Assembly: GCA_033675265.1 (NCBI GenBank) | Contig: JAUJYZ010001308.1 | Coordinates: 412,501 to 476,500, forward strand | Origin: Actinostola sp. cb2023 | Lineage: Eukaryota; Cnidaria; Anthozoa; Actiniaria; Actinostolidae | Reading direction: 5' to 3' | Length of the DNA: 64,000 nt | Shown here: piece by piece, positions 53,609 to 64,000 of the stretch | Layout of the letters: every line of letters begins with the position of its first letter | How positions within the stretch are numbered: position 1 is the first letter of the stretch | The notes under the pieces: generated by a model | What the model was told of the DNA's origin: nothing | Seen by the model: the letters and a program-made list of their open reading frames with translations, nothing else | The model's database searches: none | Position numbers and translations under genes: made by a program

Positions 53609-54559
53609 CTTAATAGAGTACAATAGGGTGTATCTAATGCTAGATATGTGCTTTATATACTTGATAAAACAAATTATTTGGCCGGTCAGTTACAGATCGC
53701 CATCTTGGATTGATGAGGAATACCGCTGAACAAAGAACTGCGCCTGCACCACAGGAAGCCCAACAAATGTCGTGCGAAAAACAAGAAAACACGAAAAAGG
53801 AATTTTACATTTGTGTAATTAACTTTATAGATATAAGCCAATATTCAGGATGAATAGCTAATTACTTTGAATTTTCAATCATACTTCAATGAAAACAAAC
53901 AAAATGGCGTATTATTACACAGTAATTTGATGATGATATATTTTCATCCCAGTGCATTTCAATAGTGCTCGAAAATAGAGTAGCCCGAGTGAACGCTATT
54001 AAAGTGTCTAGTTTGTTTATAAAGTCCTACAATCAAGAACAACAAAAACAACAATAATTTTGAATTTTAATGATGACACTGGATGCAAATTGTGAAGAAG
54101 AAAAAAAGTTAGCTATCGACCTCGGCGAGGCTCGAACCCACGAAGTAGGGAATTTTAATAAGTTTTACAAAATCTTCGACGTCAACCAGAAGTGTTGTTA
54201 TGTTACATATGTTCGGGATTTCGTACATTTTCAACACGGGGAATACCAACTATGAAGATATGAAACTCCGAACAGAAGATCATCTATACTTCCGGTTGAC
54301 GTCGACGTCGTAGATTTTGTAACTGGCTTAAACTAGGGACGCAACCTCCGGCGCTAAAAAAGAAAGAAAGAAATAAAAACTTTAAAAATGGGACGATTCT
54401 CCGGAGTCATTCTGAGAAGCTGAGACATCGAATCGACTTACGTAATGGGTGAAGATTTTGGCCCCGCCGGCGCTATGACGTCAAATACAATAAGTTCTAT
54501 TATATATTTTGACGGGGTATTCATTTTGTCTGAACGGCGAATAGCATATTCAAAGGATT
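53609..54559. other. Intergenic DNA between tafazzin and the MTARC-like gene
   Basis: No gene recognised. It contains a solo CCACAGGAAGCCCAA terminus at 53742-53756 and a palindrome at 54167-54321 (ACAAAATCTTCGACGTCAAC / GTTGACGTCGACGTCGTAGA then TTTTGT). GGCTCGAACCCACG near 54129 resembles the complement of a tRNA B box, but no tRNA fold was seen. Confidence 0.45.
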
Positions 54560-57500
54560 TCAATCATCAATAACAGTTTCAGAACACTCGAAGACAGGAT
54601 CTCCAACACGAACAAGTCCTTCTTTTTCCACAGCAAAATAAACTCCAAAAATTGGCGAATATCCTTCTTTCTTTCTGTTTTCTGGTAACGGAGGCCTGGT
54701 TCTGTTGAGACAAAAAAAATTTGTATGAGCGCTTTATAGATTTGTGCATCACTCATGCTATCTGCAGCGACGATAGAGTATTACCGCGCTAGCCCTTAGG
54801 GTCAATAAGGGATAGTAAATGATCATCATTGGTCTAACTCTTTGTGAGTACAACGGTGTAGTTATGCGAGACATTCTTCTTAATTGTCCCTTTATTTTAT
54901 TATTATTCCCATTTCTGCTCCAACTTTCCGAACCCTACTTTACATATTTTAAAACAGGGTCATGAACCCATTGCTAATCAACATTACCGTGACTATATTG
55001 TGTGCGTGCGCAAAAGAGGGCGCACGAGAGGAATAGTCAGTGCATGAGCAGTAGTAGTTCATTGAATTAAAGTCTTACTTTCGCAGGGTCTTTAGTGGTT
55101 CTTGTCCTGTTTTAACACCAGTTTCTGGATCAACAGTTGTAATTGGACACCTTGTAACAAGCACACACATCAATATAGTCCTATAGGCCATCGCTAGCCG
55201 ATCAGAGATCGACCGCATGTAGTTTACCTGCCACATCTTTTCAGAAAACGTAGTTGTACATCTTGTTTATCTCCAATGAATAAGTTCTTCCAGTTATCCT
55301 GACGAATACATAAGATATGAGTGAGGTTTTTGATACACCGTCATTATTAATGGATCATCAAACCCGGGATCAAAACATGCAGAACAAAAACATGCAGCAA
55401 GATAATGTACATCAACACTTCAATCGACATAATCAACAACAATGATAACAACATTAACAACGACCGCCGACATAATTTCAATTTGAGTTTATTTAGTGCC
55501 TTATAATAGAACTAAGCCAATCCTGACACAGGTAGACCGAGGGGGGGGGGGGGGGGGGGACTCCGATGTTAAAGAGGCTGGGATGATCGTCGTCTCTTTT
55601 AGGGGTGTAAATTAAGGTTTTTGGTATAACTTAGGGTGTTCACGACGGAACACCAATATGTTTAACCATCAATGTATCATTTAGGGTTGCACGCGAAGAA
55701 ATGCTGTCATACTGCGTTGGTGGTGTCATTAAAGTGACTACAGCACTTATTTGTCTGTCTGTTTTAGAATGGTATCTTTTAGGGGTCAAATAAACCTTAA
55801 AAGCCACGCCCAGATCGGTCTCAGTTAGGGGTTTAATTCAAATTGTCCGCCGATATGATCATCCCCGCTCCTTTCACATGGGAGTCTAACAACAACAACG
55901 GCAACATCAACAACAACAACAACGCCAACAACGCCAACAAAAGATTATCTTACTTCATCGTGTAATGTTGTTCCCGATACGATAATAGTAGGTCTAAACC
56001 TCTCGATGCTGAATGGTGCGTCATGACGCTCTTTATTCAAATCATCAAGAGCTTCGGTGGTACAAACCAGAACAGGAGCGAAAACTGAAAACCCTGTCTA
56101 AAGAGAAAAACCTACATCGTAACGTCTCATGTTGAATTGTTACAATTTAATAGATCAATAACTTGCTGGTATGATTTCTTTTTGTCGATCTGCATTCTTT
56201 CGTGTTCGTTCGTTCGTTCGTGTTCCTTCCTTCCTTCCTTCCTTCCTTCCTTCCTTCCTTCCTTCCTTCCTTCCTTCCTTCCTTCCTTCCTTCCTTCCTT
56301 CCTTCCTTCCTTCCTTCCTTCCTTCCTTCCTTCCTTCCTTCCTTCCTTCCTTCCTTCCTTCCTTCCTTTCTTCCTTTCTTCCTACCTCTCTTCCTCTCTT
56401 CCTCTCTTCCTTCCTCTCTTCCTCTCTTCTCTCTCTTCCTCTCTTCCTCTCTTCCTTCCTCTTCCTCTCTTCCTCTCTTCCTCTCTTCCTCTCTTCCTCT
56501 CTTCCTTCCTCTCTTCCTCTCTTCCTTCCTCTCTTCCTTCCTCTCTTCCTTCCTCTCTTCCTTCCTCCCTTCCTTCCTCTCTTCCTTCCTCCCTTCCTTC
56601 CTCTCTTCCTTTCTTCCTTCCTTCCTCTTTTCATGACTGAAATCTTAAACTGATACGTATCTTCCTTACCTTGTCACCTTTCTTTGCCACGTGACCCCAC
56701 TGCTTATGTTTGGTAAGGTCACGTGATTCTGTGAGCTGGTAAATTAAGATAACTAGAAATCCATGCCGCAGCTTTGGCACCAGCTGACTTACCCTTGCAA
56801 TACGTACCTTCGCTACCAACTCTAGACGCAAAATAGATCAAAAATAGATGAATTAAAAAGTCATTTACTGTAGTTTATGATCAGATTATATATCGACCGT
56901 TATTAGTGTACATCAGAGATACTAGCGACACAAGCATAAGAACTTGTTTCGTGTGAAAACACAGGGAGCCCAAGCATAAAATTTTAAAAAAATCACCAGG
57001 CAGGTTAAGTTAACAGACAACAAAGGTGTATAGGGGGGAAAAATACTTTATTTCCAATTTTTTTTTTTTTACTGAATTTATGCTTGGGCTCCCTGTGGTG
57101 AAAACAGCTAATTCCGACGCACAAGTAAGCACAAGCACAAGAAATTAAAAACATTGATCATTGTGCTTACGACAGCTAGCCTATTTTCACAGTGATATAA
57201 TCAAGTTTGTATTTCTAGCATTGGATTATATATCACCTTATATCGTGAATATCGTCAGACTGTAGTGGTAGACTAATGGTTAGTATATCCATACCAGGTG
57301 CATCCAGACACAGGTACTCTTCGTGCAGGCGTGGTCTGACCAGAGACAGAGATGGGTGTCCAATCATGTCGAGACATTCACTGCTTTTGTCATCAACTAT
57401 GGCCCAGCGTCTGTGTGAAAGAATATTGAAATGAGATATGAAAATGTTTTATCGATCCGGGACTGAAGATTGAGAACCATTCCAGATTTTCTTATAGATA

Positions 57501-58159
57501 GTAAATTCGGCATGTCGTGACCTTAAGTCCGTGTCGTGACTGTGTCGTCAGTGGTGTGCCGTGTAGCGACTATATAGTCTGCGAACAGTCCCTCCTTTTC
57601 CCTCCAATTTTCCCTCCGAAACTCAGTGAAGACGAGTTTACGCGAAATTCTCCCCAATCCTCGCGCGTCCAGGATTGTTTTTCTCGTTCGACTAACGGGA
57701 CTGTTATACCATGTGCCGTGACTATACCGTGTGCCGTGTTTTTAAATTTACTCTATAAATGATGACATCATTGTACATCTTTTAATACTAAAGACTTCAA
57801 TCCTTAGTCAAACTATTACGATTCCCCCCCCCCTTCTCCCCTCCTCCGATGCATCTGGAGTTCTGTATTAAAAAGTCCCTGACGATGTCGAACGCGATAT
57901 CGATCAAACACGATATTTGTTTTATATAGTGATAGTACTCGGGTTATAGTGATAGTGGATCAAACATGTTCACGATATCAGTCGAACACGACTGCGATAT
58001 CGACTAGAATTGTTAAAATCAGGTCCATCCATTAGCAGCTGATTACCTGTCATGTTCCAACCCTTCATAGAAACACCAGCAACTCTCCAACTGTACACCT
58101 TTACACGCCTTGACGGGGAAAGTTCGTACACATGAAACGTGTCCTACGTGGCGAGGCAT
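54560..58159 (-). CDS. MOSC-domain molybdoenzyme, mitochondrial amidoxime reducing component-like
   Basis: Seven exons: 58047-58159, 57237-57410, 56670-56821, 55954-56097, 55228-55298, 55079-55150, 54560-54701; about 289 codons. The start is ATG at 58159 (MPRHVGHVSCVRTFPVKACK). Landmarks: N-terminal MOSC barrel FPVKACKGVQLE, RWAIVDDKSS, EGTYCKGKSAGAKAAAWISS, FRPTIIVSG, FLKRCGRCPITTVDPETG (the cysteine region that ligands molybdenum cofactor in MTARC) and the terminal PIFGVYFAVEKEGLVRVGDP. Family knowledge: MTARC proteins reduce N-hydroxylated substrates with cytochrome b5. Two oddities: no N-terminal membrane or targeting segment is visible (an upstream exon may be missing), and exon 3 changes frame between WISSYLNLPAHRI and RDLTKHKQWGHVAKKGDK around 56718-56730. 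A paralogous MOSC protein is possible. Confidence 0.85.
55560..55886. mobile_element. Foldback element, second copy of the 18664 family
   Basis: Preceded by about 20 G (55540-55559). Left CTCCGATGTTAAAGAGGCTG then GGATGATC, right GATCATCCCCGCTCCTTTCA then CATGGGAG. The interior shares TTTTAGGGGTG and related words with 18664-18964 in reverse orientation. MTARC-like intron 4. Confidence 0.75.
56206..56633. repeat. Microsatellite (TTCC)n grading into (TTCCTCTC)n
   Basis: Perfect TTCC units to about 56367, then octamer-like TTCCTCTC and TTCCTTCCTCTC units. It begins with TTCG units (56206-56220). MTARC-like intron 3. ORFs across it are artefacts. Confidence 0.97.
56960..57097. mobile_element. 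Short MITE with CACAGGGAGCCCAAGC ends and perfect 7-bp duplication
   Basis: 138 bp. Ends CACAGGGAGCCCAAGCATAA and TTATGCTTGGGCTCCCTGTG (allowing small gaps), flanked by GTGAAAA at 56953-56959 and 57098-57104. MTARC-like intron 2. Confidence 0.9.
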
Positions 58160-58769
58160 TTTGTGTAACAATGGCACAGGAAGCCCAAATCCTGAACTTC
58201 CGTGAAAGGTATCGTCAGGGTACCCAAACGACCATCATGCACGCAACACGCTCTAGCACGTACTCGTTACGCTAAAACCTCTATAAAGTATACATTTTCT
58301 GAAAGCTGAATAAATGCAGAATGCAATAAAACAATTAGTTTTTAGAACAAAAACAGTATATTTGAAATAGGTAAAAAAGTTCAGATTTCCACATCACTAT
58401 AATCGCCGAGGTCCCATACAGCCGCAAGTTATCGGAAGTCCTCGACTAATACCTTTATAAGCTCATGAGATATAGCTTACAAAAAAGGTGTCTCCGTTTA
58501 TTGATAAATTAACCGGTTGCGTTTTAATACGGTCCTAAACTACGAGCTCTGCAAAAACTGGAAAACACTTTACAAAGCAAGTTATAACTTTCGAAGGAAA
58601 TTGAATATTAAAAGTCGGAGACACATTTTTGAAGAATATTTATCTGACAAAGTGTCTACCAAATTTCAGCTAAATCGGATAAAATCCCTTTGACCCGGAA
58701 CTCAAAACGTGCGCTTGATTCATGGCTATTTTGTTTCCGAAATAAAAGGCAAAAGAGTTTTCAAGTCAA
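58160..58769. other. 5' flank of the MTARC-like gene
   Basis: No gene recognised. A solo CACAGGAAGCCCAAATC terminus lies at 58180-58196. The rest is unremarkable AT-rich sequence. Confidence 0.4.
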
Positions 58770-59045
58770 GTGGCGCCATTGTTTACACAAGCGCCGATAA
58801 TCCACCACAAATATGTGATCCAATACCTGATGACATATGAATGGCATTCAAAAGAAGATCGCCTTACAGTACGTAACGACGTAACACAACGAGGCAGGAC
58901 AACAAAGTTACTGCTAGCGGAAAATACGAGCACTTTGACCGCGAGTGGTTTGGCATCGTTATTCAAGGATGTTTTGAGTGAGCAGTTACGGTTTTTGGAT
59001 ATACTTTCTTCGCATCTGAATCTTTGTGGAAAGTCTGTTGCGTGA
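58770..59045 (+). CDS. Unidentified ORF, possible first exon
   Basis: Open for 91 codons from a GTG; the first in-frame ATG is about 20 codons in (MTYEWHSKEDRLTVRNDVTQ). The composition looks coding (few low-complexity runs, amphipathic LASLFKDVLSEQLRFLDILS). A good donor, GC|GTGAGTGC, occurs near its end at about 59041, so it could be exon 1 of a plus-strand gene. I recognise no family and found no second exon before the canopy-like gene. The reverse strand is open too, which weakens the case. Confidence 0.25.
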   Translation: MAPLFTQAPIIHHKYVIQYLMTYEWHSKEDRLTVRNDVTQRGRTTKLLLAENTSTLTASGLASLFKDVLSEQLRFLDILSSHLNLCGKSVA

Positions 59046-59929
59046 GTGCTGTTGACAGCTTGCTTGTCAACATCTTTTTGCATCAAATGAAATCCAAAAT
59101 TCGTTTTTTGATTCTAACTTTTTTGGAAAAATATATTTTTAGATTCTGTTTTTTGGAGATGGTAGATAATATTCAATTTGATTTGATTGTCAAAAAAAAT
59201 CAAAACCGGTGGTTTGAAAGGTTTTTTGGGGTACCCTGATACCTTAAATTTCTTAGAATAGGAGCCCGAGGCATAGAAAAAAGAGACGCAAATATCATTT
59301 TATTTGATTATTTAGTAGCCTCAAAAGCAATGGTTGGGCTGCCTATGCCCGAGGCCTTGACCCTGTTCCAGACAAAATGTCAAGCGGCACATCCCTGTAA
59401 AGCCCACATATGGAAGTACAAGTATTACACTGTAGTTCTAAGAATGGTAGAGTTTATTTTTTAGAGTTTGGATTATCTTTGGTTATTGTAATTAGCAAAA
59501 TATGCAAATTGTCGAAAATGAACAGTAATTTTCAAAATCATGTATTTCAACGCATCACTTTTTGCACTTTTAAATAACATTAACATTTCACAATTAAAAT
59601 TAATGACAAAAAGCGAAAGTACTGGTATAGATATCAAATAAGTGTACTCGTAGAAAACTGTTCCTGAGCTGTTTTCATTGATGAAAGATCATATTGAGTT
59701 GTCATAAAGTGTCAACATATCAATGCTCTGGAAATTACTGGGCTTACCATATGGAAACCATCTTTCCTTGCTCAGGAAATTACACACAAAAAGTGCACAT
59801 CTTACCAGACTAAGAAGAAATGCTTCTGCAGCTTGAGATTACAGCACTATTTTGGTATCATAACAATGTACATGTACATGTTGGCAATTTTGTCCCAATA
59901 TTTATATTCTAAAAATATGTTCACAATGC
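59046..59929. other. Intergenic DNA, one small palindrome
   Basis: No gene recognised. GAGCCCGAGGCATAG (59262-59276) and CTATGCCCGAGGCCT (59342-59356) form inverted ends of a roughly 95-bp hairpin. Confidence 0.4.
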
Positions 59930-60420
59930 AATTCGCCAGTAAAGTAGTATGGTCACAATTTGCCAGGAAAGTAGTATGGTCACAATTTGCCAGTAAAGTA
60001 GTATGGTCACAATTTGCCAGGAAAGTAGTATGGTCACAATTTGCCAGGAAAGTAGGATGGTCACAATTTGCCAGGAAAGTAGTATGGTCATAATTTGCCA
60101 GGAAAGTAGTATGGTCACAATTCGCCAGGAAAGTAGGATGGTCATAATTCGCCAGGAAAGTAGTATGGTCATAATTTACCAGGAAAGTATTATGGTCATA
60201 ATTCGCCAGTAAAGTAGGATGGTCACAATTCGCCAGGAAAGTAGTATGGTCATAATTTGCCAGGAAAGTAGTATGGTCACAATTCGCCAGGAAAATATTA
60301 TGGTCATAATTTGCCAGGAAAGTATTATGGTCATAATTTGCCAGGAAAGTATTATGGTCATAATTTGCCAGGAAAGTATTATGGTCATAATTTGCCAGGA
60401 AAGTATTATGGTCATAATTC
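59930..60420. repeat. 27-bp array, about 18 copies, fused to a stop codon
   Basis: Unit GGTCACAATTTGCCAGGAAA then GTAGTAT, with variants in which CA becomes TA (GGTCATAATT) concentrated to the right. The last unit runs into the TGA of the canopy-like gene (60412-60414), so that transcript's 3' UTR probably consists of the array. Confidence 0.95.
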
Positions 60421-63030
60421 AGACTTTTGGAAAGCTGTATTATAAAGGTTTTTCATCCATGATGAGAACCTTGTGCATCCATCTTTTATTATTTGAAAGA
60501 AGCTCACTTCTCCTCCAGCGTAAAGCAGACCCTCCTCATCGATGGGCAATTCTTTCTTTTCTTCCTTCTGGCTCATTTGTTCCCTCATTTTTTCCATATC
60601 TTCACGGGAATACATCTCCATTCCTGGCATACCTGGCATTCCTCTGCAATAATTAAGATATAATATTAATTTAAAATAATTATCATGCACTCTGTGTCGC
60701 TGAGGAAACCAGAAGGCTCATTACTTGTTGCTGATGCCCACTTAGTGAACGCTTATAGAGCATTTAGTGAATAAATTATTCCCCGAAGTGGAGGTGAGCA
60801 GTGGTGGATATTTTCTTTGAGCGGCGAGGTAAATATCTACCACTACTCACCGACACTGAGGGGAATAATAATATTGTTTTAGTATATACCACACAATTTA
60901 GTATATAGCTATCCAAATATATAAAATTTATTTTTCAAGAACAAAAAGGCACGCTCTCGAACATGACACCATCTTAATTGTTTTGCTCAGAGGTGAACAG
61001 CCAAGGATATCCCTAGTTTGATTGACCAATCACAGTGCACGAAAAGCACTATTCACTTATGTGGTATATACTAATTATTATTAAAACATTTTTACCTCAT
61101 TTGTTTCAGGACTTCATCTGCTTTTCGTTCATCTTCAGTCATGACAATAAATTCTTCATCAGTTCTTTTCCCTCTCAATTTTGGAGCATTCTTCTTACAA
61201 GCACTGGATATTGAATAGCAAAATTTGTTGATAAGCTTAGAGAGAGACAGTTTGTCTTGCCATAAAAGTTCTCCTAGATCAGTATCAGCTTCTCCAATTG
61301 ATTCTTCGCATGCTTTAGCTATTGTCTGGCACTCCTTTCTACATCTTCCATAGCTCTCTTTCTCTACCAAACGTAATTCCTTGTTATCAGCCACAAGATC
61401 AAATTTTGTGATCCATTCACCTTCTCTTCTACCAGGATAACAACTTTTCTCTACCAAGTCAATAATCTTTTCTTCTTCCAGCTGTCAAGGGAAAATATAA
61501 ATATGAGAAGAATCAAAAGAATATTATTAATTTACATGAAGTGATACAAGATCTTCAAACATCAATAGAATACATGAAATGAAGGACTATATATATTGAC
61601 ATTTTATCTTTTACAAATGTAAAGATAAGAAAAAAGGAGTGACCGCAAACAATGATAGCTAAAAACAGTAATCAAATACTTCTAACTTTATAAATTAACA
61701 ATAAGGCATCACCACAAACTCAAATCCATAAAGGAAAATAGGAAAAACTAATTTCCTATTAATAAGTAACTACATTGACAAAATAAGAAACTGCATGATA
61801 ATAATAATAATTTCTCTAGTAAGACTTTTCCTACTAATTTAGAACTTATTAAAATATACACTTCGATATAAATTAAGCTTCATTTGTTTGCAATTTTAGA
61901 GTCTGATTTATTTCTAAAGAAAAAAGAAAATCTCATTGTTTCGCAAATCACCTGTCATCTGTATACCCTCTAAAATGTTTTGGAATATTTTCCATGTGAA
62001 TGCAACTTTCTCACATGAAAATTTGTAGTTAACTACAATATGGATTATAAGACTATGAATCGTTGTTTCCAATAATAAAACTATTAGAACCAATCCCTCA
62101 AATGCAGCAATAAATAAATTATCAAACTGAAATTCAATAGACATTTGTGATAATGATATGCACGTTTTGATCAACCAGAAATTAAGCTAAAACTTGGTCT
62201 GGTGGCCCACTTATTACGGAAAACATCTGTACAACGACTTGGAATTGTTGCCTTTACACTTAAAAATGTATTACAAAAAACAAAAATCTTAAGTTTCAAG
62301 CGAAAAAAACATATTATACAAAAACGCGAGGGTATACGTGCCAGTAAGTCAAAATAATATCCATGGAGATAAAGCTATACTGTCAAACTATGTTTCGATC
62401 GATATCTTGTGACGTTCTATTGTATCCTTCAAACAAGCAGAGTAAAGTGCCAATTAATTTCTCTAGGCTTCTATCTTTACAGTTTTAAATTGAGCAAAGT
62501 GAAGAAAATTTAAAATATAAGCTTAAGCTTAACCATTTTAATTATTTCTGAAAATAATTCCATCGTTGAACTCATATATGTTGTTTAGAAATCAATATTT
62601 CGCTGTCAAGTTTCAACTCCAAATGAAAGTTTTGAACATGAAAACGTAAAAGAAAGCGGATATTTTTTTGTGAAAGTATTTAGGGCGTGTCAAATGTTGG
62701 ACACGTTTCCATAGACGACATGAACAAGCCAAGGAATATGAATTCAGTTTTCACTCGAAGGGAGAGACCTATAAAACCCACGTTATACCCTAAATCACGT
62801 ACCTTTTTAGCTGGAGCCACGTCCTTCATCTCTCGTGTTTTTCTGTACAAATATTTAACTGCTTTCTGGCAGGTTTCACAGCGAACGAGTTTGACTTCTT
62901 CTTTCACTGCATAGAACTTCTCCTTCTTTGGGTACTGTGCGTCGATTTTTGAATAAAGGAAGATAAAAAATAAAAATATCAAAAGAAGAAAACGAGAGCA
63001 GTCTGAAGACGATCTCATTGTTGTATTCAT
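60412..63030 (-). CDS. Canopy-like ER protein (DUF3456, saposin-type cysteine pattern)
   Basis: Three exons, 62803-63030, 61096-61481 and 60412-60643, in phase, give 281 residues. The start is the ATG at 63030. Residues about 12-31 are a signal peptide (FLLLIFLFFIFLYSKIDAQ), followed by CETCQKAVKYLYRK, then SCYPGRREGEW, CRKECQTIAKACEESIGEAD and FCYSISSACKKNAPKLRG, the paired-cysteine arrangement of DUF3456/canopy proteins. The C-terminal part is longer than in canopy proteins: GMPGMPGMEMYSREDMEKMR, an acidic stretch and an aromatic tail. Family knowledge: canopy proteins act in the ER on receptor folding and trafficking. I recall plant DUF3456 proteins with a similar GMPGM tail, so this may be an ancient subfamily distinct from CNPY1-4. 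No KDEL-like signal is present; it ends SEL. Function is inferred. Confidence 0.75.
60766..60880. repeat. Hairpin in canopy-like intron 2
   Basis: AATTATTCCCC...GAGCAGTGGTGGATATTTTC and GTAAATATCTACCACTACTC then GGGGAATAATAA are inverted around GAGCGGCG. Small foldback element. Confidence 0.6.
61482..62802. other. Intron 1 of the canopy-like gene
   Basis: AT-rich, no repeat array or palindrome recognised and no extra exon seen. Confidence 0.5.
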
Positions 63031-63176
63031 AAAATCGTGGACGATCGAAGTTTGTGTTGATGTAGTTTGATGAATGGATACATGTACGTTTCACTCTGAA
63101 TGTGCGATAGAATGCTATTCCAAGCAGGCGTTCCAGGATTTAACCGAGGTAGCATGAGCTCTAGGTTCAATTATAC

Positions 63177-63199
63177 CACGTGATATATTTTGACCAATG
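63177..63199. promoter_or_regulatory. Candidate shared promoter: E-box and CCAAT box
   Basis: CCACGTGA at about 63177 and GACCAATGAAA at about 63193 lie between the canopy-like start (63030, minus) and the first exon of the unknown plus-strand gene. CACGT cores and CCAAT are elements of ER-stress promoters, but the spacing does not match the classical ERSE (CCAAT-N9-CCACG). Weak evidence. Confidence 0.3.
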
Positions 63200-63409
63200 A
63201 AATGTCGACAAGAACCATGCGTTTTCAGAACGATCGCCATTGAAAAGGAGTTGTAGGTTCGACAATCTTTAGTGTTACAAGAACAAGAAGCGTGTTATAG
63301 GTAAGTAAATGGTCCAGTAATAGATTAAGAAACGTTTTGAATATGATAACTGTACACTCTTGTTCTTTCTAATAGTCTTATAGTAAGCGAATGAGTCTTC
63401 ATTGAGGGA

Positions 63410-64000
63410 TGAGCTACATTCCCCCAGAACTTACAGCGTATCTTTTGAACTATCAAGACAATCACGACAATTCTTGGATGGAAGAGGATTGTGATGATGA
63501 TTATGAAGTTATGAATACAGAGACGAATGGCTGTAATTCTGAGTCAGTGATTGACAGAATTGAATCTGCACATTACGATGATGATGATGATGATGAAACA
63601 GGAGAATATAAGCTTACTCATCAATCTTCTTTGCACAAACAAAAGAGAAAAAGCATAAATCCAAGAAAGAAGCCTCTCAACAACTCAAAATGTACAGATT
63701 CCCAGGACTGTTCCTTGACAGTAGATACTTCACTCATGTCAACAACATGTCCAAGACAAGTTAGTAGAAATACTTCACAGCGTGAGAGACAAAGGGTCAG
63801 TACTCCTTCAAAGGGTCAGTGTAACTCAACCAACAGTGTCTTGTATGCTGAAATATGCCAGGAAATGTTAGAAAGTGAAGAATCAACAGCAGGTTTCAGA
63901 GGTTCTGCCAAGCGTCTAATGGATGTAGGTGTTATGACAAACCCAACTAAGAGGAGGAAGCAAGTTCGATTTAAGGAACGTTTTGATAATAATGAATGGG
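63410..64000 (+). CDS. Unidentified protein, N-terminal part, continues past the window
   Basis: Open for 197 codons from ATG 63410 to the right edge. A non-coding exon ending at 63300 (TTATAG|GTAAGT) and an acceptor near 63375 (TTTCTAATAG) suggest a spliced 5' UTR. A four-codon upstream ORF (ATG at 63392) precedes the start. The protein is hydrophilic and acidic (EEDCDDDYE, six consecutive Asp), then basic and Ser/Thr-rich with KQKRKS and TKRRKQVRFKERF, which look like nuclear localisation signals. No globular domain or transmembrane segment appears. It reads like a nuclear protein; I do not recognise the family. It is divergent from the canopy-like gene. Confidence 0.6.

Noticed and set aside
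54115..54145. tRNA gene suggested by a B-box-like word
   Set aside because: No A box at the right distance and no cloverleaf; at best a tRNA-derived repeat fragment.
56137..56653. Leu/Pro/Ser and Arg/Lys/Glu ORFs
   Set aside because: TTCC microsatellite on both strands, inside an MTARC-like intron.
63170..63200. Classical ERSE in the canopy-like promoter
   Set aside because: CCACG and CCAAT are present but in the wrong order and spacing for CCAAT-N9-CCACG.

Overview
This is a stretch of nuclear genome from an animal, AT-rich and intron-rich, with GT-AG introns and vertebrate-like protein sequences. No bacterial operons, viruses or CRISPR arrays are present. Recognisable genes are an MRP4-like ABC transporter, WASH complex subunit 1, a C/EBP bZIP factor, a monoacylglycerol acyltransferase, the Golgi PAPS transporter SLC35B2, the PP2A B'' gamma subunit PPP2R3C, tafazzin, an MTARC-like MOSC protein and a canopy-like ER protein. 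I infer a marine invertebrate, possibly of cnidarian or sponge grade. The sequence alone does not settle the phylum.

Layout: ABCC4-like gene (minus, 1013-8292; 3' half runs off the left edge); a 5.5-kb 49-bp minisatellite (8461-14020) upstream of its first exon; a nested foldback transposon (14620-16833); WASHC1 (plus, 17773-21094); a 5-kb desert of palindromic mobile elements (21183-24938); C/EBP (minus, 26047-27003); MOGAT2-like (minus, 27751-29164); SLC35B2 (minus, 31391-33651) head-to-head with PPP2R3C (plus, 34000-44333); tafazzin (minus, 45095-53608) convergent with PPP2R3C; MTARC-like (minus, 54560-58159); an orphan ORF (58770-59045); canopy/DUF3456-like (minus, 60412-63030), divergent from an unidentified gene (plus, 63410 to the right edge). 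Exon boundaries were placed by hand from GT-AG sites, phase continuity and remembered family sequence. Gene lengths come out close to human orthologues: tafazzin 261 aa, PPP2R3C 450 aa, SLC35B2 440 aa, WASHC1 about 463 aa.

The genes are housekeeping functions (membrane transport, endosomal actin, lipid and sulfate metabolism, phosphatase targeting) with no evident shared pathway. Two head-to-head pairs (SLC35B2/PPP2R3C and canopy-like/unknown) probably share promoters. The first carries three sites resembling the Staf/ZNF143 consensus.

The most unusual feature is how tandem arrays relate to gene structure. In PPP2R3C, exon 8 together with its splice donor is repeated about ten times (77-bp unit), the donor of exon 10 is repeated 13 times (27-bp unit), and the terminal exon with stop codon and poly(A) signal is present three times (97-bp unit). 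Long arrays also start at an ABCC4 splice donor and at the canopy-like stop codon. At least 25 palindromic, non-autonomous mobile elements sit in introns and intergenic DNA, including a family ending in CACAGGnAGCCCAAGC with 7-bp target duplications. Two genes, WASHC1 and the MTARC-like gene, each show one apparent frame break.
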